This document shows, piece after piece, positions 1-7,131 of a stretch of DNA of 17,961 nucleotides (the stretch's first letter is position 1; every line of letters begins with the position of its first letter). The notes under the pieces are model-generated. The model saw only the letters and a program-made list of their open reading frames with translations, ran no database searches and had not been told where the DNA came from. The stretch comes from Ruminococcus sp. UBA4275. Its GTDB lineage: Bacteria > Bacillota > Clostridia > Oscillospirales > Ruminococcaceae. The DNA is taken from NCBI GenBank assembly GCA_002395085.1, contig DGVV01000134.1:1-17961 (forward strand). Reading direction: 5' to 3'. The translations under genes and the position numbers were made by a program.

Positions 1-2
1 GC

Positions 3-695
3 AACGGCGGCGACCACGGCTATCCGTTCGCGACCAACTTCAATCCGGAGATCAACCTCCGCGAAGTCTCCGCAAACGGCTCTTACTGGGAAAACGGCAA
101 GTGGGTCGAGACTGAGCCGATGGAGATTAAGCGCGTCTACGATTTCCCGCAGGTCGGTCAGAAAGATATGTACCTGCTGCATCACGAGGAGATCGAATCC
201 CTCGCAAAGAACATCCCGAATGTGAAGCGCATCCGCTTCTTCATGACATTCGGTCAGAGCTATCTCACGCACATGAAGTGTCTGGAAAATGTTGGTATGC
301 TCTCCACCACGCCGATCAATTTCAACGGCACTGAGATCGTCCCGATTCAGTTCCTGAAGGCGCTGCTGCCTGATCCGGCTTCGCTCGGCCCGCGCACCGT
401 CGGCAAGACCAATATCGGCTGCATCTTCACGGGCATCAAGGACGGCAAGGAGAAGACCATCTACATTTACAATGTCTGCGATCATCAGGAGTGCTACAAG
501 GAGCTTGGCTCGCAGGCAATCTCCTACACGACAGGTGTGCCGGCGATGATCGGTGCAGCACTTGTTGCAAACGGCACATGGCGTAATGCCGGTGCGCGCA
601 CGATTGAAGAATTCGATCCCGATCCGTTCATGGATATGCTGAACAAATGGGGTCTGCCGTGGGTTGTTGACGAAAACCCGCAGACGGTGGAATAA
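3..695 (+). CDS. Carboxy(nor)spermidine synthase (saccharopine dehydrogenase family), C-terminal part
   Basis: The reading frame is open from the window edge, so the gene is cut at its 5' end; 230 residues are present and the N-terminal Rossmann NAD(P)-binding half of this roughly 400-residue family is outside. The visible part begins NGGDHGYPFATNFNPEINLR and contains LLPDPASLGPRTVGKTNIGC and YTTGVPAMIGAALVANGTW, which fit the C-terminal substrate and dimerisation domain of saccharopine dehydrogenase-like carboxynorspermidine/carboxyspermidine dehydrogenases. The family condenses putrescine (or diaminopropane) with aspartate semialdehyde using NADPH in the cytosol. The ATG at 120 is internal. 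The stop TAA shares its last A with the start of the decarboxylase gene, which supports translational coupling. Family assignment is from motifs plus the adjacent decarboxylase; which diamine is used cannot be read from this fragment, though the agmatine deiminase nearby points to putrescine. Confidence 0.88.
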   Translation, partial: NGGDHGYPFATNFNPEINLREVSANGSYWENGKWVETEPMEIKRVYDFPQVGQKDMYLLHHEEIESLAKNIPNVKRIRFFMTFGQSYLTHMKCLENVGMLSTTPINFNGTEIVPIQFLKALLPDPASLGPRTVGKTNIGCIFTGIKDGKEKTIYIYNVCDHQECYKELGSQAISYTTGVPAMIGAALVANGTWRNAGARTIEEFDPDPFMDMLNKWGLPWVVDENPQTVE

Positions 696-1822
696 TGCGG
701 CGGCAGGATCTGCCGACTCCCTGCTATATCATAGATGAGGCAAAGCTCCGGAGCAATCTGGAGCTTTTGCACAGGGTGGAGCAGGAGAGCGGCGCGCACA
801 TTTTGCTGGCGCAGAAGGCTTTTTCATGCTTCGCGGTCTACCCGATGATCGCGCAGTACATCAGCGGCACAACCGCAAGCGGACTGTTTGAAGCGCAGCT
901 CGGCGCAGAGGAGTTTCACGGCGAAAACCACGTATTTTCGCCCGCTTTCGATCCCGCAGAATTTGAAACGCTCTGCCGGATATGCGATCACATCAGCTTC
1001 AATTCGTTCACACAGCTTGAAAAATACCGTCCCGTCTGGGAGAAGGCAGGCGTCAGCGTCGGCATCCGTGTAAATCCGGAATGCTCCACGCAGGGCGATC
1101 ACGCCATTTACGATCCCTGTGCGCCGGGTTCGCGGCTGGGCGTAACGCGCGCAAATTTCCGTCCTGATCTGCTCCGCGGCGTCGAGGGACTGCATTTTCA
1201 CACGCTCTGCGAGCAGAATGCGGATGATCTCCTCACGACCTTTGCGGCGTTCGAGGAGAAATACGACGCGTTCATCCCGCAGATGAAGTGGCTGAATCTC
1301 GGCGGCGGCCATCACATTACACGCGATGATTACGACGTAGATGCGCTGATTTCGCTGATCAGACGCATTCGGTCACAGTATGGCGTAACCGTATATCTCG
1401 AACCGGGCGAAGCCATTGCCCTAAATGCAGGCTGGCTCGATACCGAGGTCATGGATGTCGTGGAGAACGGCATCAAAATTCTGATTCTCGACGCATCAGC
1501 GGCTTGTCATATGCCCGATGTGCTGGAGATGCCCTATCGCCCGCCGCTGAAGGATTCCGGAAAATGGGGCGAAAAGTCGTATGAATACCGGCTTTCGGCG
1601 CGCACCTGCCTTGCAGGAGACATCATCGGAGACTACAGCTTTGACCGTGAAATCCATGCAGGTGACCGGCTGACATTCTGCGATATGGCAATATATTCCA
1701 TGGTCAAGAACAACACCTTTAACGGAATGCCGCTTCCTGCAATCGCTTTGCAGCATGAAAACGGCGACTGCGAGATCATCCGGCAGTTCACGTATGCGGA
1801 TTTCAAAGGACGGCTCTCGTGA
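695..1822 (+). CDS. nspC: Carboxynorspermidine/carboxyspermidine decarboxylase
   Basis: A 375-residue fold-type III PLP decarboxylase of the alanine racemase/ornithine decarboxylase-like superfamily. It removes the carboxyl group from carboxyspermidine (or carboxynorspermidine) to give spermidine (norspermidine). Visible motifs: the PLP lysine K41 in LLAQKAFSCFA, GLHFHTLCE (165-173), the PLP-phosphate glycine loop LNLGGGHH (200-207), EPGEA (236-240), the catalytic cysteine C305 in TCLAGD, and CDMAIYSMVKNNTFNG (329-344). These match the NspC branch rather than diaminopimelate decarboxylase. The start ATG overlaps the upstream stop (TAATG), with a GGTGG ribosome site inside the end of the upstream gene. 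Length is normal for the family and nothing is broken. It acts after the synthase encoded just upstream. Confidence 0.94.
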   Translation: MRRQDLPTPCYIIDEAKLRSNLELLHRVEQESGAHILLAQKAFSCFAVYPMIAQYISGTTASGLFEAQLGAEEFHGENHVFSPAFDPAEFETLCRICDHISFNSFTQLEKYRPVWEKAGVSVGIRVNPECSTQGDHAIYDPCAPGSRLGVTRANFRPDLLRGVEGLHFHTLCEQNADDLLTTFAAFEEKYDAFIPQMKWLNLGGGHHITRDDYDVDALISLIRRIRSQYGVTVYLEPGEAIALNAGWLDTEVMDVVENGIKILILDASAACHMPDVLEMPYRPPLKDSGKWGEKSYEYRLSARTCLAGDIIGDYSFDREIHAGDRLTFCDMAIYSMVKNNTFNGMPLPAIALQHENGDCEIIRQFTYADFKGRLS

Positions 1823-1867
1823 ATCCGTACCGCGAAAACACAGAAGATACAGCAAAAGGAGCATCCT

Positions 1868-2986
1868 ATGAACACACCGAAAGCAGACGGCTTTGCGATG
1901 CCTGCGGAGTTTGCGCCGCATCACGGCACGGTCATGATCTTTCCGGAACGCCCCGGTTCATGGGGCAGAGTCCCCTCCGCAGCGCAGGCTGCCTTCACGC
2001 AGATCGCAGCAAGATTGTCACAATGTGAGCAGGTATATATGCTCGTGAGTGACTGCACCCGCGATATTGCCCGTGCAATGCTGCCGCCGGAGGTCCGGCT
2101 GCTGCCCATCCCGACTGATGACGCATGGGCGCGCGATACCGCCCCGACCTTCATTCGGAATGCAGACGGTGAAATCCGCGGAATTTCGTGGAAATTCAAC
2201 GCATGGGGCGGCGAATTCGACGGACTCTACACCGACTACGCGCAGGACGATGCGGCTGCGGAAGCCGTCTGCGCGGCGCTGGATGTCCCCTGCTATGATG
2301 CCCGCCCGTTCGTGCTGGAGGGCGGCGCAATTCACAGCGACGGCGAAGGCACGATCCTTGTGACGGAAGCCTGTCTGCTGAGCGGCGGGCGCAATCCGCA
2401 GATGACGAAAGACGAGATTTCTGCGTATCTGCGTGAATTTCTCGGTGCAGAAAAGGTCGTCTGGATTCCGCATGGCATCTACAATGACGAGACGAACGAA
2501 CACATCGACAACATTGCGGCGTTTACAGCTCCAGGCGAAATTGTGCTGGCTTGGTGTGATGATCCCGCCGACCCGCAATATGAAATGTCGCGTGCGGATT
2601 TTGACGTATTATCACGCGAAACCGATGCGCGCGGACGGCAGTTCCGCATCACAAAACTACCCGTACCGCACAAGCCGGTCTGCGTGACAGAAGCGGAATG
2701 CGGCGACTACGATTTCGCAGAGGGCGAGGATACCCGCGAACCGGGTGAACGTCTCGCAGCATCCTATGTCAATTTTTATATCGGCAATGACTGCGTTCTC
2801 GTGCCGCAGTTCAGCGGCGAATACGCAGAAGATGACAGCCGTGCCATCAAAATCCTGAGCGGCTGCTTCCCCTCACGGGAAATCGTACCGATTCCGGCAC
2901 GCTGCATCCTGCTGGGCGGCGGCAATATTCACTGCATCACACAGCAAATCCCTGCCGCGGCTGCTGAAATGCAAAAGATGCACTGA
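1868..2986 (+). CDS. aguA: Agmatine deiminase (agmatine iminohydrolase)
   Basis: A 372-residue member of the peptidyl-arginine deiminase / agmatine deiminase family. It hydrolyses agmatine to N-carbamoylputrescine and ammonia. Visible family features: MPAEFAPHHGTVMIFPERPGSW near the N-terminus, DDAWARDTAP (84-93), LEGGAIH with E151, GGRNP (173-177), the catalytic histidine region ETNEHIDN (H212, D214) and the nucleophile C356 in LLGGGNIHC. The start is set by AAAAGGAG six bases upstream of the ATG. It lies 45 nt after nspC on the same strand with no terminator between, so it is probably in the same operon, supplying the putrescine branch. The usual partner, N-carbamoylputrescine amidase, is not between these genes or downstream in the window. 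No terminator follows; the next promoter begins six bases after the stop. Confidence 0.94.
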   Translation: MNTPKADGFAMPAEFAPHHGTVMIFPERPGSWGRVPSAAQAAFTQIAARLSQCEQVYMLVSDCTRDIARAMLPPEVRLLPIPTDDAWARDTAPTFIRNADGEIRGISWKFNAWGGEFDGLYTDYAQDDAAAEAVCAALDVPCYDARPFVLEGGAIHSDGEGTILVTEACLLSGGRNPQMTKDEISAYLREFLGAEKVVWIPHGIYNDETNEHIDNIAAFTAPGEIVLAWCDDPADPQYEMSRADFDVLSRETDARGRQFRITKLPVPHKPVCVTEAECGDYDFAEGEDTREPGERLAASYVNFYIGNDCVLVPQFSGEYAEDDSRAIKILSGCFPSREIVPIPARCILLGGGNIHCITQQIPAAAAEMQKMH

Positions 2987-2992
2987 AACGAT

Positions 2993-3020
2993 TGCTTTTT
3001 TCTGCGGACTATGCTATAAT
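2993..3020 (+). promoter_or_regulatory. Sigma-A-type promoter of the cysteine synthase gene
   Basis: A -35 box TTGCTT (2993-2998) and a consensus -10 box TATAAT (3015-3020) are separated by 16 nt. TGC directly before the -10 makes it an extended -10 promoter. Predicted transcription start is near 3027, giving a leader of about 33 nt to the ATG at 3060. It starts only six bases after the aguA stop, and no terminator separates the two, so read-through from the polyamine operon is also possible. Confidence 0.75.
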
Positions 3021-3059
3021 ATATAGTGTATATCTATGAGGAAACGGAGATTCATTCAC

Positions 3060-3986
3060 ATGATCTATAACAACCTGCTCGAAGCAATGGGACATACGCC
3101 GATCATCCGGCTGAACCGCATGAACCGTCCCGGCAATGCGGAGATTCTTGTCAAATTTGAAGGACTCAATGTCGGCGGTTCAATTAAAACGCGCACCGCG
3201 TACAACATGATCCGCAAAGCCGAAAAGGAAGGCAAAATCCACGCAGATACGGTTATTGTCGAACCGACCAGCGGCAATCAGGGCATCGGACTCGCACTTG
3301 TCGGCGCAATCCGCGGCTACAAAACCATCATCATCATGCCGGATTCCGTCAGCGAGGAGCGCCGCAAACTGGTGGAGCATTACGGTGCAAAAGTCATCCT
3401 CATCCACGATGACGGCGACATTGGCAAGTGCATCCAGAAATGTCTTGATACGGCGCTGGAGATGCAGGCAAATGACCCGAAAGTCTTTGTGCCGCAGCAG
3501 TTTGAGAACATGAACAACATCTACGCGCACAAGCATTTCACGGCGCTGGAGATTCTGGAACAGACCGCCGGAAAGATTGACGGTTTCTGCTCCGGCATCG
3601 GCACGGGCGGTACAATCACCGGCATCGGTGAGACACTCCGTGCGCAGTATCCGGATATTGAAATCTGGGCAGTAGAACCGGAACACGCCGCGATTCTTGC
3701 CGGCGGAACAGTCGGTACGCATCTGCAAATGGGCATTGGCGACGGCATCATTCCCTCGATTCTGAACCGTGAAATCTACGATCACATTCACATTGTCACA
3801 GATGAGGATGCGATTTCGACCGCGAAGCAGCTCGCCTCAATGGAAGGCATCATGTGCGGTATTTCGAGCGGTACGAATGTTGCTGCCGCACTCAAACTCG
3901 CTGAAAAACTCGGTGAGGGCAAGACGGTTGTGACGATTCTGCCTGATACCGCAGAACGGTATTTCTCTACCCCGCTGTTCGACTGA
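3060..3986 (+). CDS. cysK: Cysteine synthase family protein (O-acetylserine sulfhydrylase type)
   Basis: A 308-residue fold-type II PLP enzyme, expected to make cysteine from O-acetylserine and sulfide in the cytosol. The PLP lysine lies in GGSIKTRTAYNM, the substrate loop is EPTSGNQGIGLA, the phosphate-binding loop is GIGTGGTITGIGE, and the end is PDTAERYFSTPLFD. Two ATGs are in frame: 3036 and 3060. I chose 3060 because CGGAG lies ten bases before it and the protein then begins MIYNNLLEAMGHTPIIRLN as in relatives; the upstream ATG lies within the leader. The asparagine-loop position that is usually T in SGNTG is Q here, and the lysine motif is SIKTR rather than SVKDR. Both look like a clostridial subgroup, so the exact acceptor substrate is less certain. 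A small membrane-protein gene follows 29 nt later. Confidence 0.85.
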   Translation: MIYNNLLEAMGHTPIIRLNRMNRPGNAEILVKFEGLNVGGSIKTRTAYNMIRKAEKEGKIHADTVIVEPTSGNQGIGLALVGAIRGYKTIIIMPDSVSEERRKLVEHYGAKVILIHDDGDIGKCIQKCLDTALEMQANDPKVFVPQQFENMNNIYAHKHFTALEILEQTAGKIDGFCSGIGTGGTITGIGETLRAQYPDIEIWAVEPEHAAILAGGTVGTHLQMGIGDGIIPSILNREIYDHIHIVTDEDAISTAKQLASMEGIMCGISSGTNVAAALKLAEKLGEGKTVVTILPDTAERYFSTPLFD

Positions 3987-4015
3987 CGTCCGCACTTGCA
4001 AGGAGGTGTGTGCGC

Positions 4016-4324
4016 GTGGCAAAGGCGCAAAAGCAGGATTTCGGCACAAAGATCATCCTGTGGATTTTCGTATACTGGTGGTTTTATCCGCTGCGCTGGC
4101 TGCTTTATACGCTGCCGCACAAGTTCATCGACCGCAAAAAGCGTGAGACCGAACATGATTACATTGTTAACCTTGAGACGCTGCTTGTACACCGTGCAGA
4201 CTGCGCGCACGTCCGCGCAAAAGACATCGACTTCAGCAAATTTGCAACGCTGCACTGCAAATACGACGAAATCGATGCGCTTGGCTACAAGCCCTGCGCA
4301 AGCTGCAAGCCTGACCGTCTTTGA
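4016..4324 (+). CDS. Small membrane protein with C-terminal Ada-like cysteine motif
   Basis: A 102-residue protein. I start it at GTG 4016 because AAGGAGG (4000-4006) lies nine bases upstream; GTG 4010 would be only three bases away. It has one hydrophobic, tryptophan- and tyrosine-rich segment at about residues 12-33 (ILWIFVYWWFYPLRWLLY), then a basic stretch RKKRE that suggests the C-terminal half is cytoplasmic. The C-terminal part, HRADCAHV ... ALGYKPCASCKPD, has C63, C94 and C97 with H59/H65 near the first cysteine. The spacing and the GYxPCxxCxP ending resemble the metal-binding domain of Ada and related modules in clostridial nucleases. Zinc binding is inferred. The gene is 29 nt behind cysK and probably cotranscribed. 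The function is unknown. Confidence 0.7.
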   Translation: MAKAQKQDFGTKIILWIFVYWWFYPLRWLLYTLPHKFIDRKKRETEHDYIVNLETLLVHRADCAHVRAKDIDFSKFATLHCKYDEIDALGYKPCASCKPDRL

Positions 4325-4348
4325 GGTGTCTCCGACGGATTTGTAATG

Positions 4349-4393
4349 AAGGGATCAGCCCTCAAACTCCCGTTTAAGGGCTGCCAGCCCTTT
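4349..4393 (+). terminator. Overlapping hairpins after the small membrane-protein gene, weak terminator candidate
   Basis: AAGGGCT (4376-4382) and AGCCCTT (4386-4392) form a 7-bp stem with loop GCC, followed by a poor T-tract (TAGAATTCTTATT). Upstream CAGCCCT (4356-4362) could pair instead with AGGGCTG (4377-4383), and AGGG (4350-4353) with CCCT (4359-4362). It lies 25-70 nt past the stop and may end the cysK transcript, but the weak U-tract keeps confidence low. Confidence 0.4.
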
Positions 4394-4579
4394 AGAATTC
4401 TTATTATGATACAAGATAGATTCCTGCCAATCCATAGCAGTATGAGACCGCAGAAGCGCAGATGACAGCGCGGTTTCCTGACCGGAAAATCCCGCCGTGG
4501 AAGAAGCGTGAAAACTCGGCAATCGTCAAATACTGATGGACGAAAAAGTTCTTTGCGCATCCGATTTCAGGATGCAGGA

Positions 4580-4620
4580 AACCCGGAATGTTGGGTTCAT
4601 CCAACATTCCGGGTTCAGCT
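4580..4620. terminator. Strong 15-bp stem-loop between convergent genes
   Basis: The arms 4580-4594 (AACCCGGAATGTTGG) and 4601-4615 are perfect inverted copies with a 6-nt loop GTTCAT. On the plus strand the stem is followed by CAGCTTTTCG; on the minus strand the 3' arm ends in TT followed by TCCTGC. It sits 53 nt past the stop of the minus-strand anti-sigma gene, and is probably the terminator for that gene, working from either side. The U-tract is modest. Confidence 0.7.
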
Positions 4621-4667
4621 TTTCGATAAAGTCCGCTGAAAGGTTTTCGTATGCGTTCAAGCGCGGT

Positions 4668-5912
4668 TCAATCCAGCGGAATGACAAAGCCGTTGACACG
4701 GACAGCGGTCAGGTCATCCACACGATACGGCTGCGCAAACACTGCCGAGTATTCAATATCCATCAGATCGTAAATATCAGATGCGGAGCATTTCGTTCTG
4801 CCGCTGCCGTCAGCCATATAGATTTCTGCGTCCTGCTCTGTGCCGTCACGATAGATCAGCGTAATAGATTTCAATGACATTTCACGATAGGCTTCCGGAA
4901 CGGGATCAGACGCTTCATATTCCGGCTCGTATTCCGGCACATCGGCTTCCGGTTCTTCCCAGTCAGCAACGTATGTCTTTCCAACCCCGTAGCACCCGCC
5001 GCGGATGCTGACGCCGGGTTCTGTGGTTGTTGCGGGAATGATCGGTACATCCGAAGCGCGGAACAGAATTCCCAACGGGGAAACCGTCACAGAGTCAAAT
5101 TCCGCTGCGCCGGTTTCATATTGCAGTGTGACACCGCTGTCCGCATGGCCGTTCGGCAGTACCGTGATGCCATCAAGACTGTACGTATACGTATCGACCA
5201 ACGGATCCGGCTCATACGGAGTATGAACCAGATCTCCGCCTGTGCGGAATGCTTCCTTCGTACCAACCATTGCATATCCGTCCGGATTGATTTCCAGCAC
5301 CAAATCGGAAAGCGTCGTGCAGTAGTCTTTCAGTCCGACGGTCACCATGCAGTCAAAGCTGCCGTCCTCATTCTGCGGCATCTTGTTTGCCCATACAATG
5401 CCATTGTCAGCGAATTCACCGGCAGTATCCTTGATGCGGACACGCGGCAAACAGGAGCCAAAAAGCGGTTCATCCGACTGCGGGAACTGTGCCTCGTATT
5501 CCGGATCCATCCGGAAGTTACAGAGTACATGGATGGCGTTGACATCCGCGACAACGGACCGGAAGATCATGGTATACCCGTCTGCATCCAGTACGTCGTT
5601 GAAATCAAGCCCCATGCCTGTAAAATCGAAATCTTCATAGGATTCACTGGTGCTGTTTTGCACACGGAAATAGCGGTTAATGAGACCGGAATAATTCCAG
5701 CTATTGAGCGCACCTGCCGTAATCGTTCCGCCGATCATGACGGCAGCAGCCGCGGCAAGCCCTGCAAACAGACGGCGTCTTCCGGTATGCTTTTGAATGC
5801 TGTGCGCAGTCTTTGTCTTAGCAGAATTTTGAATTTGCTGTGCTTTCATACGGATTTCCTCCTCCGGTGCGGAAATCTGCTGCATCACATTCTGATAGGC
5901 GATTTTGTTCAT
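4668..5912 (-). CDS. Membrane-anchored putative anti-sigma factor (DUF4179-like)
   Basis: A 414-residue protein paired with the ECF sigma gene. The first ~45 residues are hydrophilic and helical (likely the cytoplasmic sigma-binding part), followed by a basic RRR and one membrane segment at about residues 48-67 (LFAGLAAAAAVMIGGTITAGAL). The remaining ~340 residues would be outside and are rich in acidic residues, with no enzyme motif I recognise. The architecture matches DUF4179-type or RsgI-like regulators in Firmicutes: the anti-sigma holds the sigma factor until an outside signal arrives. The start is set by AAAGGAG (5922-5928) nine bases upstream of the ATG. Its first 95 nt lie within the end of the sigma gene, so translation is likely coupled. 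The assignment rests on topology and gene pairing; the signal is unknown. Confidence 0.75.
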   Translation of the reverse strand: MNKIAYQNVMQQISAPEEEIRMKAQQIQNSAKTKTAHSIQKHTGRRRLFAGLAAAAAVMIGGTITAGALNSWNYSGLINRYFRVQNSTSESYEDFDFTGMGLDFNDVLDADGYTMIFRSVVADVNAIHVLCNFRMDPEYEAQFPQSDEPLFGSCLPRVRIKDTAGEFADNGIVWANKMPQNEDGSFDCMVTVGLKDYCTTLSDLVLEINPDGYAMVGTKEAFRTGGDLVHTPYEPDPLVDTYTYSLDGITVLPNGHADSGVTLQYETGAAEFDSVTVSPLGILFRASDVPIIPATTTEPGVSIRGGCYGVGKTYVADWEEPEADVPEYEPEYEASDPVPEAYREMSLKSITLIYRDGTEQDAEIYMADGSGRTKCSASDIYDLMDIEYSAVFAQPYRVDDLTAVRVNGFVIPLD

Positions 5913-6393
5913 ACTGCAAAACTCCTTTCAACTGATTTTTTGCCCTTGTCAGCCACGAACTGACCGTATTGCTGCTTTTGTGCAGGATTGCAGCGATTTC
6001 CCTGATCGAATATTCTTCAAAGTAATAAAGATAAATCACATTCCGGAAATCTGGTCTGAGTTGCTGCATTGCATCGAGGAGCATCTGTGTGTTCTCGTTC
6101 TCTAATCCGCCGCAGTCTGCCGGGAGCAAATTCTCCTCTGTATCACTGAGTGAGATAGTGCGGGTTCTGCGGGCGGATTTGAGATAGTTCTTGCAGCGAT
6201 TGATCACCGACCGGATCAGGAATGCTTTTGCGTGTCCGTCATCGCGGAATATTTTTCCGGATTCAAACAGGCTCAGGAAGGTATCCTGCACGATATCCTC
6301 CGCTTCGGTGCGGCGGTTGGTATGCTGAATCGCAATGCGCAGCAGAGTATTATAATGCCGGAGCATCAGGTCTTCAAAGCTGATAGGTTCCAT
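5818..6393 (-). CDS. RNA polymerase sigma factor, ECF (sigma-70) family
   Basis: A 191-residue ECF sigma factor. Region 2 covers about residues 8-75 (including EAEDIVQDTFLSLFE and AKAFLIRSVINRCKNYLKS), and region 4 covers about 105-155 with the helix-turn-helix YSIREIAAILHKSSNTVSSW followed by LTRAKNQLK. It directs RNA polymerase to a specific promoter set. I place the start at 6393 (MEPISFEDL) because GGGGGTGA lies seven bases upstream; the frame stays open to an ATG at 6456, but that one has no clear ribosome site. The last ~31 codons overlap the downstream anti-sigma gene and are low in family character, so the overlap has added a tail to the protein. Regulated targets, including a possible autoregulated promoter, cannot be named from this window. 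Confidence 0.92.
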   Translation of the reverse strand: MEPISFEDLMLRHYNTLLRIAIQHTNRRTEAEDIVQDTFLSLFESGKIFRDDGHAKAFLIRSVINRCKNYLKSARRTRTISLSDTEENLLPADCGGLENENTQMLLDAMQQLRPDFRNVIYLYYFEEYSIREIAAILHKSSNTVSSWLTRAKNQLKGVLQYEQNRLSECDAADFRTGGGNPYESTANSKFC

Positions 6394-6552
6394 GCGGGAA
6401 TCACCCCCTGTTTCGGATTTGGCGCGCGCTGCCTTGAAGCGCGGTGTGTTCATCACGCTTCACTTATATAACAACTGAGCGGCTGCTTTTCGTGCAGTAA
6501 AAAAAATATTTTTTTTCGGATGACAATCTTTTGAAGGAATGGAGCCATAGAT

Positions 6553-6840
6553 AATACAAATTTTTACGGTGTGCGCGTCTTCAAAAGTGATGATACACAG
6601 GTCCAGTACATCGAACCGTATTACGATACTTCCTATATGATCTCGCTGACCGCAGGCGATTATTACGCAAATATCGCCGCAGTCAACGATCATGGCTTTA
6701 CTTTCAGCGACAATATACAGTTTACGGTCAGCAGCGGAACTGTCACACCGATTGCAAGCGCCGTTCTCAACGGCGACGGACAGCTCAATTCAATCGACCT
6801 TTCTATGCTGGAAATGCTGCTCCTGAATGAGCAGGCATAA
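6553..6840 (+). pseudogene. 5'-truncated fragment of a dockerin-bearing protein
   Basis: The frame gives an FN3-like beta-rich segment (TNFYGVRVFKSDDTQVQYIE ... YYANIAAVNDHGFTFSDN) followed by one dockerin-type repeat, LNGDGQLNSIDLSMLEMLLL, and a stop. A stop codon lies at 6532-6534 and there is no ATG or ribosome site in frame; the only ATG nearby (6539) runs into a stop after three codons. A working dockerin has two such repeats, and this has one. I read it as the surviving 3' end of a larger secreted protein. GTG at 6571 could in principle start an 89-residue product, but nothing supports translation. It is followed by a proper terminator. The FN3 label is from sequence texture only. Confidence 0.65.
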
Positions 6841-6889
6841 TGCAGAACGCCGAAAGCATCATCTTGAATAAAACAACTTGATATTCTTC

Positions 6890-6920
6890 AAATGCAGAGC
6901 AACACCAGCTCTGCATTTTT
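6890..6920 (+). terminator. Intrinsic terminator after the dockerin fragment
   Basis: An 11-bp stem, AAATGCAGAGC (6890-6900) with GCTCTGCATTT (6908-6918), has a 7-nt loop and runs into TTTTTATG. It lies 50 nt after the stop of the fragment and on its strand, so the lost gene's terminator was kept. Confidence 0.8.
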
Positions 6921-7102
6921 ATGTCCGATTCAAAATTCCCCATAACAATTTCACGATAAGAAAAGTTTTATGGCGCACCCAATTTCATGCGCACTGCGAA
7001 TGTACGATTTTTTCCTCGGTGCAATGCACCGCAGCAGAACTGAAGAAACAACTGAATGATCTGGCAATCAGCCGAAAAAGAATTACAGTTACAAGAACGC
7101 TG
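6921..7102. other. Stretch without a recognised gene before the recombinase stub
   Basis: A plus-strand frame runs through to a stop at 7133-7135 and ends with a helical-looking stretch, AAELKKQLNDLAISRKRI (about 7035-7090). It has no supported start because the ATG at 6878 lies before the terminator at 6890-6920. It may be the tail of a lost mobile-element gene, but I cannot name it. Confidence 0.3.
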
Positions 7103-7131
7103 TTGCAATTTTCGGACGGCTGCGCTATGAT
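7103..7131 (+). promoter_or_regulatory. Promoter of the serine recombinase stub
   Basis: The -35 box TTGCAA (7103-7108) and -10 box TATGAT (7126-7131) are 17 nt apart, the optimal spacing. They lie 50 nt upstream of the stub's ATG, whose ribosome site TTGAAGG (7168-7174) is six bases before it. The -35 box lies within the left arm of an inverted repeat. Confidence 0.6.

Larger units (their letters stand above)
4325..4667. other. Gene-free convergent junction
   Basis: This stretch separates the plus-strand cysK unit from the minus-strand anti-sigma gene. It holds the weak hairpins at 4349-4393 and the 15-bp hairpin at 4580-4615. Short frames exist on both strands, for example minus 4404-4607, but their start lies inside the terminator stem and no ribosome site precedes it, so I do not call a gene. 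A decayed fragment or repeat cannot be excluded. Confidence 0.6.

Noticed and set aside
4536..4877. 113-residue plus-strand frame
   Set aside because: Crosses the 15-bp terminator stem and then runs antisense to the anti-sigma gene.
6499..6516. Palindrome of eight As, TA, eight Ts upstream of the sigma gene
   Set aside because: Low-complexity tract; may bend DNA, but no stem with GC content or clear promoter element is associated.
6457..6530. Possible autoregulated ECF promoter upstream of the sigma gene
   Set aside because: I could not find a paired -35/-10 of a known ECF class with proper spacing.
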